From: JAAYKS01 sp964479435 | GTDB lineage: Bacteria > Bacillota > Clostridia > Saccharofermentanales > UBA5734 | Length of the DNA stretch: 6,399 bases | Reading direction: 5' to 3' | NCBI GenBank assembly: GCA_964479435.1 | Contig: CAYZME010000096.1 | Location: 1 to 6,399, forward strand | In this document: piece after piece, positions 1-6,056 of the stretch | How the letters are laid out: each line of letters starts with the position of its first letter | How positions within the stretch are numbered: the first letter of the stretch is position 1 | Position numbers and translations under genes: made by a program | The notes under the pieces: model-generated | What the model was told of the DNA's origin: nothing | The model's database searches: none | What the model saw: only the letters and a program-made list of their open reading frames with translations

Positions 1-1698
1 ACTGTACGAGGTCCGTTCCATTTCCGATCTCAAAGACATGCTGGAGCAAAGCCGCAAGCTGTACGCCGATCAGACCGCGTTTCTAGTCAAAGATCAGCGC
101 GGCGATCCCTACCGCCCCATCACGTTCGCCCGATACGCGGCCGATGTAGACGCGTTGGGGACCGCCTTTGCCGAGTTGGGACTGGCCGGCGGACGCGTCG
201 CCATCCTCGGCGACGCGCGCTATGAGTGGTATGTCACCTATCTGGCGACCGTCAACGGCACCGGTGTGGTGGTGCCGCTGGACAAAGAACTCCCGGTCCG
301 NNNNNNNNNNGCGAAATCCACAATTTGCTGGTGCGCTCCCAGGCGGACGCGCTCGTTTATTCCGCGTCCAAGAAAGGCTCGATCGCCGCCATCCGCGCGG
401 ACAACCCGGGGATCAAATACTTCATCAGCATGGAAGAGGCCTGGCATCCGGACGACCTGACCCTGGCCGATCTGCTGGACCGCGGGCGCTCTTTGCTGGC
501 CGGCGGCGTGCGGACGTTCGTGGACGCCGTGATCGACCCGGAAGTCATGAGCATTCTTTTATTTACCTCCGGCACCACCGCCGCTTCCAAGGCCGTCATG
601 CTGTCGCACCGCAACATTTGCGCCAACCTGCAAGGGATGTGCTCGATGCTGTACATCGGCCCGGGCGACACCTTCTTATCCGTGCTGCCCGTGCACCACA
701 CCTACGAATGCACGTGCGGCTTTTTGTGCCAGATCTACCGCGGCGCCACCATCGCCCAGTGCGAGGGATTACGGCACATCGTCCAGAACATGCAGGAGTC
801 TAAAGTCACGATCATGCTGGTCGTGCCTCTGATGTTGGAATTGTTTCACCGCAATATTATGAAAAAGGCCAAAGCCACCCCGGAGGCCGCCCGCAAGTTC
901 AACTTCGCGATCGGTCTGACCCGCGCCCTGCGCAAAATCGGCATCGACTTGCGCAGAAAACTGTTTCACGCCGTGCACGACAACTTTGGCGGTTCGCTGA
1001 AAATGCTGATCTGCGGCGGCGCGGCCATCGACCCCAACATCATGCGCGATATGCGCGATCTGGGTGTGGCCTGTGTACAAGGGTATGGCCTGACCGAGTG
1101 CGCGCCCATCCTCGCCTTGAACCGCGACGTCTATTACAAAGATCATTCGGCCGGTCTGCCGCTGCCCGGTGTCGATGTCCGCATCGTCGACGCGGACGAA
1201 AACGGCATCGGCGAGATCATCGGCAAAGGACCCAATGTGATGCTGGGCTATTACGAAAACGAAGCCGCGACCGCCGAAGCGGTGGTCGATGGCTATTTCC
1301 ACACCGGCGATCTGGGCTATATCGACCCGGACGGCTTTGTGATCATCACCGGGCGCAAGAAAAATGTCATCGTCACCAAAAACGGCAAGAACATCTTCCC
1401 GGAAGAAATCGAAGCTTTGCTGTGCCGCAGCCCCCTGATCTCCGAGGCCTTGATCACGGGTGAGGAAAACGGCGGCGATGTTCAAGTGGTGGCCGAGATT
1501 TTCCCCGACATGGAAGGCGTCGCCGCCAAAGCCGGCGGCCCGGTCGAGCCCGCGATACTCCGGGGCCTGATCCAGGAAGAGGTCACCGCGGTCAACCACA
1601 TGCTGACGACCTACAAATACATCCGCCGCTTTACCTTGCGCGACACCGAATTTGAAAAAACCACCTCAAAGAAAATCAAACGCAACTATTCACATTGA
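1..1698 (+). CDS. Long-chain acyl-CoA synthetase (AMP-forming), 5' partial and interrupted by an N gap
   Basis: This enzyme of the ANL superfamily activates a fatty acid with ATP to an acyl-adenylate and transfers it to CoA in the cytoplasm. The frame is open from the left edge (LYEVRSISDLKDML), and comparison with the family suggests that only a few N-terminal residues are missing. Visible core motifs are the phosphate-binding loop LLFTSGTTAASK at 556-591, GYGLTE at 1081-1098, YFHTGDLGY at 1294-1320 with the ribose-binding Asp at 1309, the hinge-region GRKKNVIV starting at 1351, and the C-terminal KTTSKKIKR, where Lys 1672-1674 sits at the catalytic-lysine position. About 99 codons lie before the gap and 461 after it, close to a full-length enzyme of roughly 560 residues. 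The reading frame changes across the N run, which is most simply a placeholder of the wrong length rather than a real frameshift. The P-loop has Ala where Gly or Ser is usual. Exact substrate chain length cannot be read from the sequence. Nitroreductase follows after 21 bases. Confidence 0.93.
301..310. other. Assembly gap (10 Ns) inside the acyl-CoA ligase
   Basis: Ten undetermined bases interrupt the ligase. The protein reads in one frame up to base 300 (…DKELPV) and in another from base 313 (EIHNLL…). Continuity needs a gap length of 2 modulo 3, and ten does not satisfy this. If the two flanks share one G, the junction reads LPV-R-EIHNLL, which matches the usual family spacing, so probably no residues are missing. 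The join itself is inferred; the frame change is directly seen. Confidence 0.9.
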
Positions 1699-1706
1699 GA
1701 GCAACC

Positions 1707-1712
1707 GGAGGA
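1707..1712 (+). promoter_or_regulatory. Ribosome binding site of the nitroreductase gene
   Basis: GGAGGA lies seven bases before the ATG at 1720, in the 21-base gap after the ligase stop. It is the clearest Shine-Dalgarno site on the plus strand here and fixes the nitroreductase start. Confidence 0.85.
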
Positions 1713-1719
1713 AAACCCC

Positions 1720-2274
1720 ATGGATAACCCTGTCATCAAAGCCATTCTGGAACGCCGCAGCATCCGTTCTTTCCGCCCCGAGCCGGTGACGGATACACAA
1801 GTGGACCAGCTTGAAGCCGCGGCGTTGGCCGCGCCCAGCGCCGTCAACTTTCAGCCATATCATTTCAGCTTTGTCCGTGACGCCGAGCTGCTGGATCAGA
1901 TCAGCGGCGCGGCGGTCGCGCAAATGGGACGAGATCCCTCCTTGCAGATTTTTTATCGCGCGCCGCTGGTGGTTTTGCTGTTTGCCGACCCCGACAAAAA
2001 ATGGAGCGTGCTGGATAGCGGCATCGCGGTGCAAAACCTGGCGTTGTCGGCCCACGCGCTGGGACTGGGCTCGGTGATCGTGGGTATGGCCGAATCCGCG
2101 TTTGCGGGAGAAGCCGCGCAACCCCTGCGGCAACGGCTGGGGGTCCCCGACGGCTACCGCTTTGCCATCAGCATCGCCATCGGCGTTCCGGCCGTCAGCA
2201 AGCCGGGCCATGAAATCCACCCCGGGCGCGTCACGCGCGTCGATTCGTGCGGATCCCTCTGCGCCGACAAATGA
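1720..2274 (+). CDS. Nitroreductase-family FMN-dependent oxidoreductase
   Basis: This small cytoplasmic flavoprotein (184 residues) belongs to the nitroreductase fold, whose members transfer electrons from NAD(P)H through FMN to nitro compounds, quinones or other acceptors and usually act as homodimers. Family marks are the N-terminal AILERRSIRSF (Arg/Ser contacts to FMN phosphate), APSAVNFQPYHF around residues 38-49, the helix DSGIAVQNLALSAHALGLGS around residues 107-126, and a C-terminal IAIGVPA followed by a short basic tail. The length is typical of the short single-domain members. The natural substrate cannot be told from sequence, and a detoxifying or redox role is only a guess. The gene begins at an ATG with a strong ribosome binding site 21 bases after the acyl-CoA ligase stop, and its TGA overlaps the ATG of the M28 peptidase (ATGA), so all three genes probably form one transcription unit. 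Confidence 0.9.
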   Translation: MDNPVIKAILERRSIRSFRPEPVTDTQVDQLEAAALAAPSAVNFQPYHFSFVRDAELLDQISGAAVAQMGRDPSLQIFYRAPLVVLLFADPDKKWSVLDSGIAVQNLALSAHALGLGSVIVGMAESAFAGEAAQPLRQRLGVPDGYRFAISIAIGVPAVSKPGHEIHPGRVTRVDSCGSLCADK

Positions 2275-3491
2275 CAAGAAGCCGGATGCGCGCGCGGGCG
2301 GGCGCGCGCATTTTCGTTTGGGCTCTGTGTTTCGCCATCGCCACCGGAGCGTTGAGCGGATGCGCGCGTCAACCGCCGCCGACCGCGGCCTCTTCTACCG
2401 AGGGCGGCCAGACCACACGACCCTACACATCGGCGTCGACGCGCGCCGACGCGACCCGCCCCTCTATACCTCCCCTTTCGACCCCGACCGTGACCGCCGC
2501 GCTGCCCACACCGACGGTGACTGTGCCGCCTACCGCATCGACTCCGATGACGGTGTCATCGATGACACCGTCACAGTCCACGGCCACGGCATCCCCGGCG
2601 ACTACGCCTCCGGCGGTTCCGCCTACGGCGGGCGCGCGACAGGCAGTGCTGGCGGATCTCCAGCACCTGTGCGCTTTGAGCCCGCGGCGTGTTGGCACCG
2701 ATGGCAATGCCGCCGCGCGCGCGTGGTTGACGGAACGGCTGACCGCACTCGGGTATGATCTGCGGACCGACACCTTTGTCTCCACGTACCCCGGCAACCC
2801 AACCGGGACCACGCTGATCGCTTCGCTACCGGGGCAGGACGCCTCGCGGCTGTTGCTGATCGGCGCCCACTATGACACCGTCGCCGGGGTCATCGGCTGT
2901 GAGGACAACGGCACCGGCGTGGCGGCGCTGTTGGAAACCGCCCGTTTGCTGGCCGGCCGGCGCCCGCTTGTCGATGTGCAATTGGTCTTTTTTGATTCCG
3001 AAGAGTACGGGCACTCGGGCTCCGAGCATTACGCGCCGCAAGTGGCGGACCGCCTGGCGTTGATGATCAATCTCGACTGTGTCGGTTATGGCGATTATTT
3101 ATATGTATACGGGCCGGACGGGACGGCAGGCGCCACCCTCCGCTACGCGCTGGCCCGGGCCAAACAGCTGGGCGCGGATCTGACGACGCATGACGGAAAC
3201 GCGCAATGGGCTCCGGGAACCACCGGCCCCTGGAGCGACCACACCGCGTTTGCCCGCCGCGGCCTGCCTTATCTGTATTTCGAGGCGGCCAATTTTGCTG
3301 TCGCTACCGACGCGGCCTGGTGGGGTTATACGGCGGAGGACCCGGATATTCTCCATACGGATCAAGATCGCCCGGGTTATCTGTTGCCCAAATACGGAGC
3401 GCGGATGGAGCGGCATATGATCGATGTGGCCGCCCTGACGGCCGATTTGGCCATGAATGGCTTTATTGCCGCCACGTCTCCCACGCCGTGA
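2271..3491 (+). CDS. Secreted lipoprotein with M28-family zinc aminopeptidase domain
   Basis: This is probably a membrane-anchored extracellular aminopeptidase or related amidohydrolase of 406 residues. It has a basic N-region (RSRMRARAGAR), a hydrophobic stretch IFVWALCFAIATGA and the lipobox LSGC, with Cys31 as the lipidated residue. Residues 32-122 form a Pro/Thr/Ser/Ala-rich linker, a likely disordered tether. The catalytic domain runs from about 123 to the end. Expected zinc ligands are His200 (GAHYDTV), Asp212 (EDNGTGVAALLE), Glu245, Asp269 (NLDCVGYG) and His362 (ILHTDQD), with Glu244 of DSEEYGHSGS as the general base. The set is complete, so activity is likely. The metal-bridging motif reads E-D-N rather than the common D-D-N. 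I chose the ATG at 2271 because it overlaps the nitroreductase TGA and gives a proper signal peptide; a GTG at 2247 and an ATG at 2286 in the same frame are alternatives. No strong ribosome binding site precedes it, which suits coupling. Its last 29 bases overlap the convergent Nudix gene. Confidence 0.88.
   Translation: MTRSRMRARAGARIFVWALCFAIATGALSGCARQPPPTAASSTEGGQTTRPYTSASTRADATRPSIPPLSTPTVTAALPTPTVTVPPTASTPMTVSSMTPSQSTATASPATTPPAVPPTAGARQAVLADLQHLCALSPRRVGTDGNAAARAWLTERLTALGYDLRTDTFVSTYPGNPTGTTLIASLPGQDASRLLLIGAHYDTVAGVIGCEDNGTGVAALLETARLLAGRRPLVDVQLVFFDSEEYGHSGSEHYAPQVADRLALMINLDCVGYGDYLYVYGPDGTAGATLRYALARAKQLGADLTTHDGNAQWAPGTTGPWSDHTAFARRGLPYLYFEAANFAVATDAAWWGYTAEDPDILHTDQDRPGYLLPKYGARMERHMIDVAALTADLAMNGFIAATSPTP
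2286..2319 (+). terminator. Possible intrinsic terminator or attenuator hairpin inside the peptidase start region
   Basis: A perfect 10-bp inverted repeat (ATGCGCGCGC at 2286-2295, GCGCGCGCAT at 2302-2311) with a six-base loop (2296-2301) is followed by TTTTCGTTT at 2311-2319. This is the layout of a Rho-independent terminator, 11 bases after the nitroreductase stop. It also encodes the basic RMRARAGARIF part of the peptidase signal peptide, so the GC-rich arms may only reflect Arg/Ala codons. The T run is interrupted by CG, which weakens the case. Confidence 0.4.
2548..2573. repeat. Perfect 26-bp palindrome within the peptidase linker codons
   Basis: TGACGGTGTCATC is followed directly by its exact reverse complement GATGACACCGTCA, with no loop and a central ATCGAT. 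The symmetry ends at both sides after 13 bp. In frame it encodes part of TPMTVSSMTPS in the disordered linker of the M28 lipoprotein. It may be a cruciform-forming site, a binding site for a dimeric protein, or chance in a Thr/Ser-rich stretch. Confidence 0.8.
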
Positions 3492-3969
3492 AGGCGAGCG
3501 CGAGTGTCTGTCGTACATTGTCGTAGGTGTGCAACGACGCCACTTGCGCGGCGGTGAACCAGCCCGCCTCATCCACTTCGGCGCGGCCCGGCCGCAAATG
3601 GATCTGTTCCGCAAGGCAGAGATAGATCAGGTCGATGTGGTTGTGAGTCCAATCGCCGGCGATGTTTTCCAGCAGGACCTGAAAGGGGATGTTCAGCTCG
3701 ACACACCCCGGCGGGTCGGCCGCAAAGCGCCGCCGCGGGATGATCCGGGCCTGTACGCCTGTTTCCTCGCGGATCTCCCGCAACACGGCGTCGTCGGGCA
3801 ATTCGTCCGCTTCGACATGCCCGCCCGGCGGCAACCAGACGCCGAGCTTTTTATGCAGGATCATCAGCACCCGCCCGTCGGGGTTAAACACGATCCCCGT
3901 GGCGCTGAAATGGTTGCGCGCGCCGGCGGGCCGCGGGGCGCCAGTCGGGGAGTCCGGAGGCTTACTCAT
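3463..3969 (-). CDS. Nudix hydrolase
   Basis: This cytoplasmic Mg2+-dependent pyrophosphohydrolase of 168 residues would cleave a nucleoside diphosphate linked to another moiety. The complete Nudix box spans residues 50-72: Gly50, Glu56, Arg64-Glu65, Glu68-Glu69 and Gly71 fit G-x5-E-x7-R-E-U-x-E-E-x-G-U exactly, so catalysis should be intact. The preceding HFSATGIVF and HKKLGVWLPPGG are typical of small housecleaning or (d)NTP-type members, but the substrate cannot be assigned. The ATG at 3969 is preferred because it lies within TATGAGTAA and overlaps the permease stop by eight bases; no Shine-Dalgarno site is visible, so translation is probably coupled. An in-frame ATG at 4044 would add 25 residues of poor, basic sequence buried in the permease codons. 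Its TAA lies inside the 3' end of the convergent M28 gene. It is the last gene of the exporter operon, though no functional link to export is evident. Confidence 0.9.
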   Translation of the reverse strand: MSKPPDSPTGAPRPAGARNHFSATGIVFNPDGRVLMILHKKLGVWLPPGGHVEADELPDDAVLREIREETGVQARIIPRRRFAADPPGCVELNIPFQVLLENIAGDWTHNHIDLIYLCLAEQIHLRPGRAEVDEAGWFTAAQVASLHTYDNVRQTLALAFTAWETWRQ

Positions 3970-5206
3970 AGCGCAGGGCGTCGATGGGGTTGAGCGACGC
4001 CGCTTTCTTGGCCGGATAAATCCCGAAGAACAGCCCGACCGCACTGGAGAAAACCACCGCGACCAGTACCGATTGCAGGGTCAACGAGGGATGGATTTCA
4101 CCGAGATTGCGCACCGCGAAGGCCACGCCGTAGGCCAGGATCACCCCCGCGGCCACGCCGATGATCCCGCCGACCATGGTCAGGATCACCGATTCGGTGA
4201 TGAATTGCATCATGATGTCGGTGGTGGTGGCGCCGATGGCTTTGCGGATCCCGATTTCACGGGTGCGCTCGGTCACCGATACCAGCATGATATTCATCAC
4301 GCCGATCCCGCCGACCAGCAGCGAAATCGCCGCCACCGAGCTGATGAAGATCGTGAGGATGTTGATGATCGAGTTGATCTGGTCGAGGATCGACGCCATA
4401 TCCTGGGCCCGGTACACATCCCGCTCTTCGTTGTTGTGGCGCGCCTGCAGCACACGGATGGTCGAGTCACTGGCTTCCGCGGACAGATCGGGGGAGACGG
4501 CCATGATGTTGATGCTGGTCAATTGGTCCAGCCCGGCGACCAGGCGCGTCGCGGTCTCAAAGGGCACGTAAAGGAAAAAGGGAATCACAAAGGCGTCGCT
4601 CTCGTCCGCGTAGCGGGCCATCATTTCGTTCATCTGTGTCGTGATGCTCTCACAAACGCCGACCACCGTCGCTGTCATCTGGCGCCCGTCTTTGCGGATG
4701 GCCAGCGTCTCACCCACCGCGTTTTCGGCGCCAAACATCCGCATGGCGCCGGTGCGGTCGATGATGACGCTGCCGCGCCCGTCCTCATACTCGATCTCGG
4801 AGAAGGTGCGGCCATGGACGATTTCCAGTTCGCCAAAATAACTGAAATACGAGTCGATCGCCGCCAGACTGGCCATGCTGGACGCGTCTTCGGTGGCGAC
4901 CGAGCACAGGGTCTGTACCGGCGTGCTCACCCATTTGACCGTGTCGATGTTGTCACGGATGTAGGCGACATCGCGCGCGGTGATGTAGTCGGCCTCGGTC
5001 GAACGGTTGCGGCGGACAGAAATCGAGACCGTGGAGGCGCCGATGCGGTCAAACTGGCTCATCACTTCACTTTTGCCGCCCTCGCCCAGCGCGACAATCG
5101 CGATCACGGACGCGATGCCGACGATGATCCCCAACATGGTCAGCAAGGCGCGCATCCGGTTGGCCCGCAGACTTTCAAAAGCCATCTTCACGCTTTCAAA
5201 GAACAT
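3962..5206 (-). CDS. MacB/FtsX-type ABC transporter permease
   Basis: This is the membrane subunit of an ABC exporter of the MacB/YknZ kind, 414 residues long. The N-terminus MFFESVKMAFESLRANRMRA leads into membrane segment 1 (about residues 20-40). A large extracytoplasmic domain of MacB periplasmic-core type follows to about residue 275. Three more segments lie at about 281-310, 337-362 and 376-398. Between segments 2 and 3 is the conserved cytoplasmic motif ERTREIGIRKAIGAT (about 313-327), which couples to the ATPase, and the protein ends with the family signature YPAKKAASLNPIDALRYE. These transporters work as mechanotransmission pumps, pairing with an adaptor protein to move substrates outside the membrane; the cargo is unknown. 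The ATG at 5206 has AAGGAGG six bases upstream and overlaps the ATPase stop by 11 bases. A longer in-frame start at 5293 has no support. The TAA overlaps the Nudix start. Confidence 0.94.
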   Translation of the reverse strand: MFFESVKMAFESLRANRMRALLTMLGIIVGIASVIAIVALGEGGKSEVMSQFDRIGASTVSISVRRNRSTEADYITARDVAYIRDNIDTVKWVSTPVQTLCSVATEDASSMASLAAIDSYFSYFGELEIVHGRTFSEIEYEDGRGSVIIDRTGAMRMFGAENAVGETLAIRKDGRQMTATVVGVCESITTQMNEMMARYADESDAFVIPFFLYVPFETATRLVAGLDQLTSINIMAVSPDLSAEASDSTIRVLQARHNNEERDVYRAQDMASILDQINSIINILTIFISSVAAISLLVGGIGVMNIMLVSVTERTREIGIRKAIGATTTDIMMQFITESVILTMVGGIIGVAAGVILAYGVAFAVRNLGEIHPSLTLQSVLVAVVFSSAVGLFFGIYPAKKAASLNPIDALRYE

Positions 5207-6056
5207 GGCCGGCCTCCTTGCGCTCATCCGCCTGGATGCGGCCGTCGACCACCCGCACGACGCGGGACGCGTAGGCGGCCACAACCGGCTCATGCGTGAC
5301 CAACACGATGGTCGCGCCGTCCGCGTGCAGGTTTTGAAACAAGGCCATGATCTCGGCCGAAGACTCGGAATCCAGATTGCCGGTCGGCTCGTCCGCCAGC
5401 AACAACGCCGGCCGGCAAATGGTGGCGCGCGCGATCGCCACGCGCTGACGCTGGCCGCCGGAAATCTCGCCGGGGCGGTGGTTGGCCCAGCGGTACAACC
5501 CGACGGCCTCCAGCGCCGACTCGGCGCGCTCCCGCCGCTCTTTTTTGTTCAAATCCGCGTAGACCAGCGGTAGCTCGACGTTTTCCAGCACCGTCAGCCG
5601 CGGCAACAAGTTGAAGGATTGAAAGACGAAGCCGATTTCGCGGTTGCGGATGCGGGCGAGGTCATCGGGGCTCAAATCGTGGATGTCCGTGCCGTTGAGG
5701 ATGTACTCGCCGCGGTCTTTGACGTCGAGGCAGCCCAGGATGTTCATCAGTGTGGATTTGCCCGACCCCGACGGGCCCATGATCGCGGTAAACTCCCCGC
5801 GGCCAATCCGTAAATCCACCCCTTGCAGCGCTGTAAACTCGATCGACCCGGTGCGGTAAATCTTCCAGATGTCGCGCAGCACGATGACAGGGGCGGCGAC
5901 GCTTGGCTGAGTTGGCTCAGTAAACTGAGCTGGCTCAGTAAACTGCGCTGGCTCAGCTCGCTGCGCTGGCTCAGTAAACTGCGCTGGCTCAGTAAACTGA
6001 GCCGGGGATGAGCGGGCCCGTTCGCGCGCCTTGCGCGCCGGTTTGTTCACGCTCAC
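5196..6056 (-). CDS. ABC transporter ATP-binding protein with repeat-bearing N-terminal extension
   Basis: This is the energising subunit (286 residues) of the MacB/LolD/YknY class, partner of the permease downstream. From residue 57 it is a standard ATPase: VIVLRDIWKIYRTG, Walker A GPSGSGKST at 94-102, Q-loop FVFQSFNLLP with Gln146, signature ISGGQRQRVAIARA at 198-211, Walker B LLLADEPTGNLD at 218-229 with catalytic Glu223, and H-loop His255. All catalytic residues are present. The first 56 residues are unusual: a basic start (MSVNKPARKARERAR) followed by five hexapeptides, AQFTEP four times and AQRAEP once, then TQPS. Relatives generally begin almost directly at the first strand, so this is an added tail, probably disordered. 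The start is a GTG overlapping the adaptor stop (GTGA), with GAAGGA six bases upstream, which indicates that the tail is translated. A GTG at 5882 just before the core is a poorer alternative. Confidence 0.94.
   Translation of the reverse strand: MSVNKPARKARERARSSPAQFTEPAQFTEPAQRAEPAQFTEPAQFTEPTQPSVAAPVIVLRDIWKIYRTGSIEFTALQGVDLRIGRGEFTAIMGPSGSGKSTLMNILGCLDVKDRGEYILNGTDIHDLSPDDLARIRNREIGFVFQSFNLLPRLTVLENVELPLVYADLNKKERRERAESALEAVGLYRWANHRPGEISGGQRQRVAIARATICRPALLLADEPTGNLDSESSAEIMALFQNLHADGATIVLVTHEPVVAAYASRVVRVVDGRIQADERKEAGHVL
5213..5219 (-). promoter_or_regulatory. Ribosome binding site of the permease gene
   Basis: On the minus strand AAGGAGG lies six bases before the ATG at 5206, inside the last codons of the ATPase gene. 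It is a near-perfect Shine-Dalgarno site and decides the permease start against the longer frame beginning at 5293. Confidence 0.88.
5904..6002. repeat. Tandem 18-bp near-palindromic repeat array in the ABC ATPase gene
   Basis: Five adjacent 18-bp units fill 5913-6002, with a half unit (TGGCTGAGT) at 5904-5912. On the plus strand units 1 and 5 are TGGCTCAGTAAACTGAGC, units 2 and 4 end in GCGC instead of GAGC, and unit 3 is TGGCTCAGCTCGCTGCGC, giving the order A-B-C-B-A. Unit A contains the inverted repeat GCTCAGT-AA-ACTGAGC. As 18 is a multiple of three, the array stays in frame and gives AQFTEP/AQRAEP hexapeptides on the minus strand. Confidence 0.95.

Noticed and set aside
769..1599. A 276-codon open frame on the minus strand opposite the acyl-CoA ligase
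   Set aside because: The ligase motifs on the plus strand are unambiguous, and the opposite frame has no domain-like sequence or ribosome binding site.
2247..2270. An upstream GTG start for the M28 lipoprotein
   Set aside because: It adds eight residues before the signal peptide, has no clear ribosome binding site, and lies deeper in the nitroreductase gene than the ATGA overlap at 2271.
1690..2277. A 195-codon open frame on the minus strand covering the nitroreductase gene
   Set aside because: It mirrors the nitroreductase codons and shows no family motif; the plus-strand gene has a strong ribosome binding site.
3440..3460. A small GCCAT-GA-ATGGC hairpin near the convergent junction as a bidirectional terminator
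   Set aside because: The stem is only five pairs with a two-base loop, lies within M28 codons, and lacks a proper T run on the minus strand.
5207..5293. An extended permease start 29 codons upstream
   Set aside because: The added residues do not resemble the family, while MFFESVKMAFESLRANRMRA at 5206 does and has AAGGAGG at six bases.
3689..5299. A 536-codon open frame on the plus strand, antisense to the permease and Nudix genes
   Set aside because: Its translation is rich in D, H, R and G without any recognisable domain, as expected for a shadow frame in GC-rich DNA. The opposite strand carries two clearly recognisable proteins with good starts.
5880..5882. An internal GTG as the true ATPase start, leaving the repeats non-coding
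   Set aside because: No Shine-Dalgarno site precedes it, whereas the GTG at 6056 has GAAGGA at ideal spacing and overlaps the adaptor stop. The array is also a multiple of three with no stop codon.
5904..6002. The 18-bp repeats as a CRISPR array
   Set aside because: The units abut with no spacers, are shorter than CRISPR repeats, stay in frame within a well-supported gene, and no cas genes are nearby.
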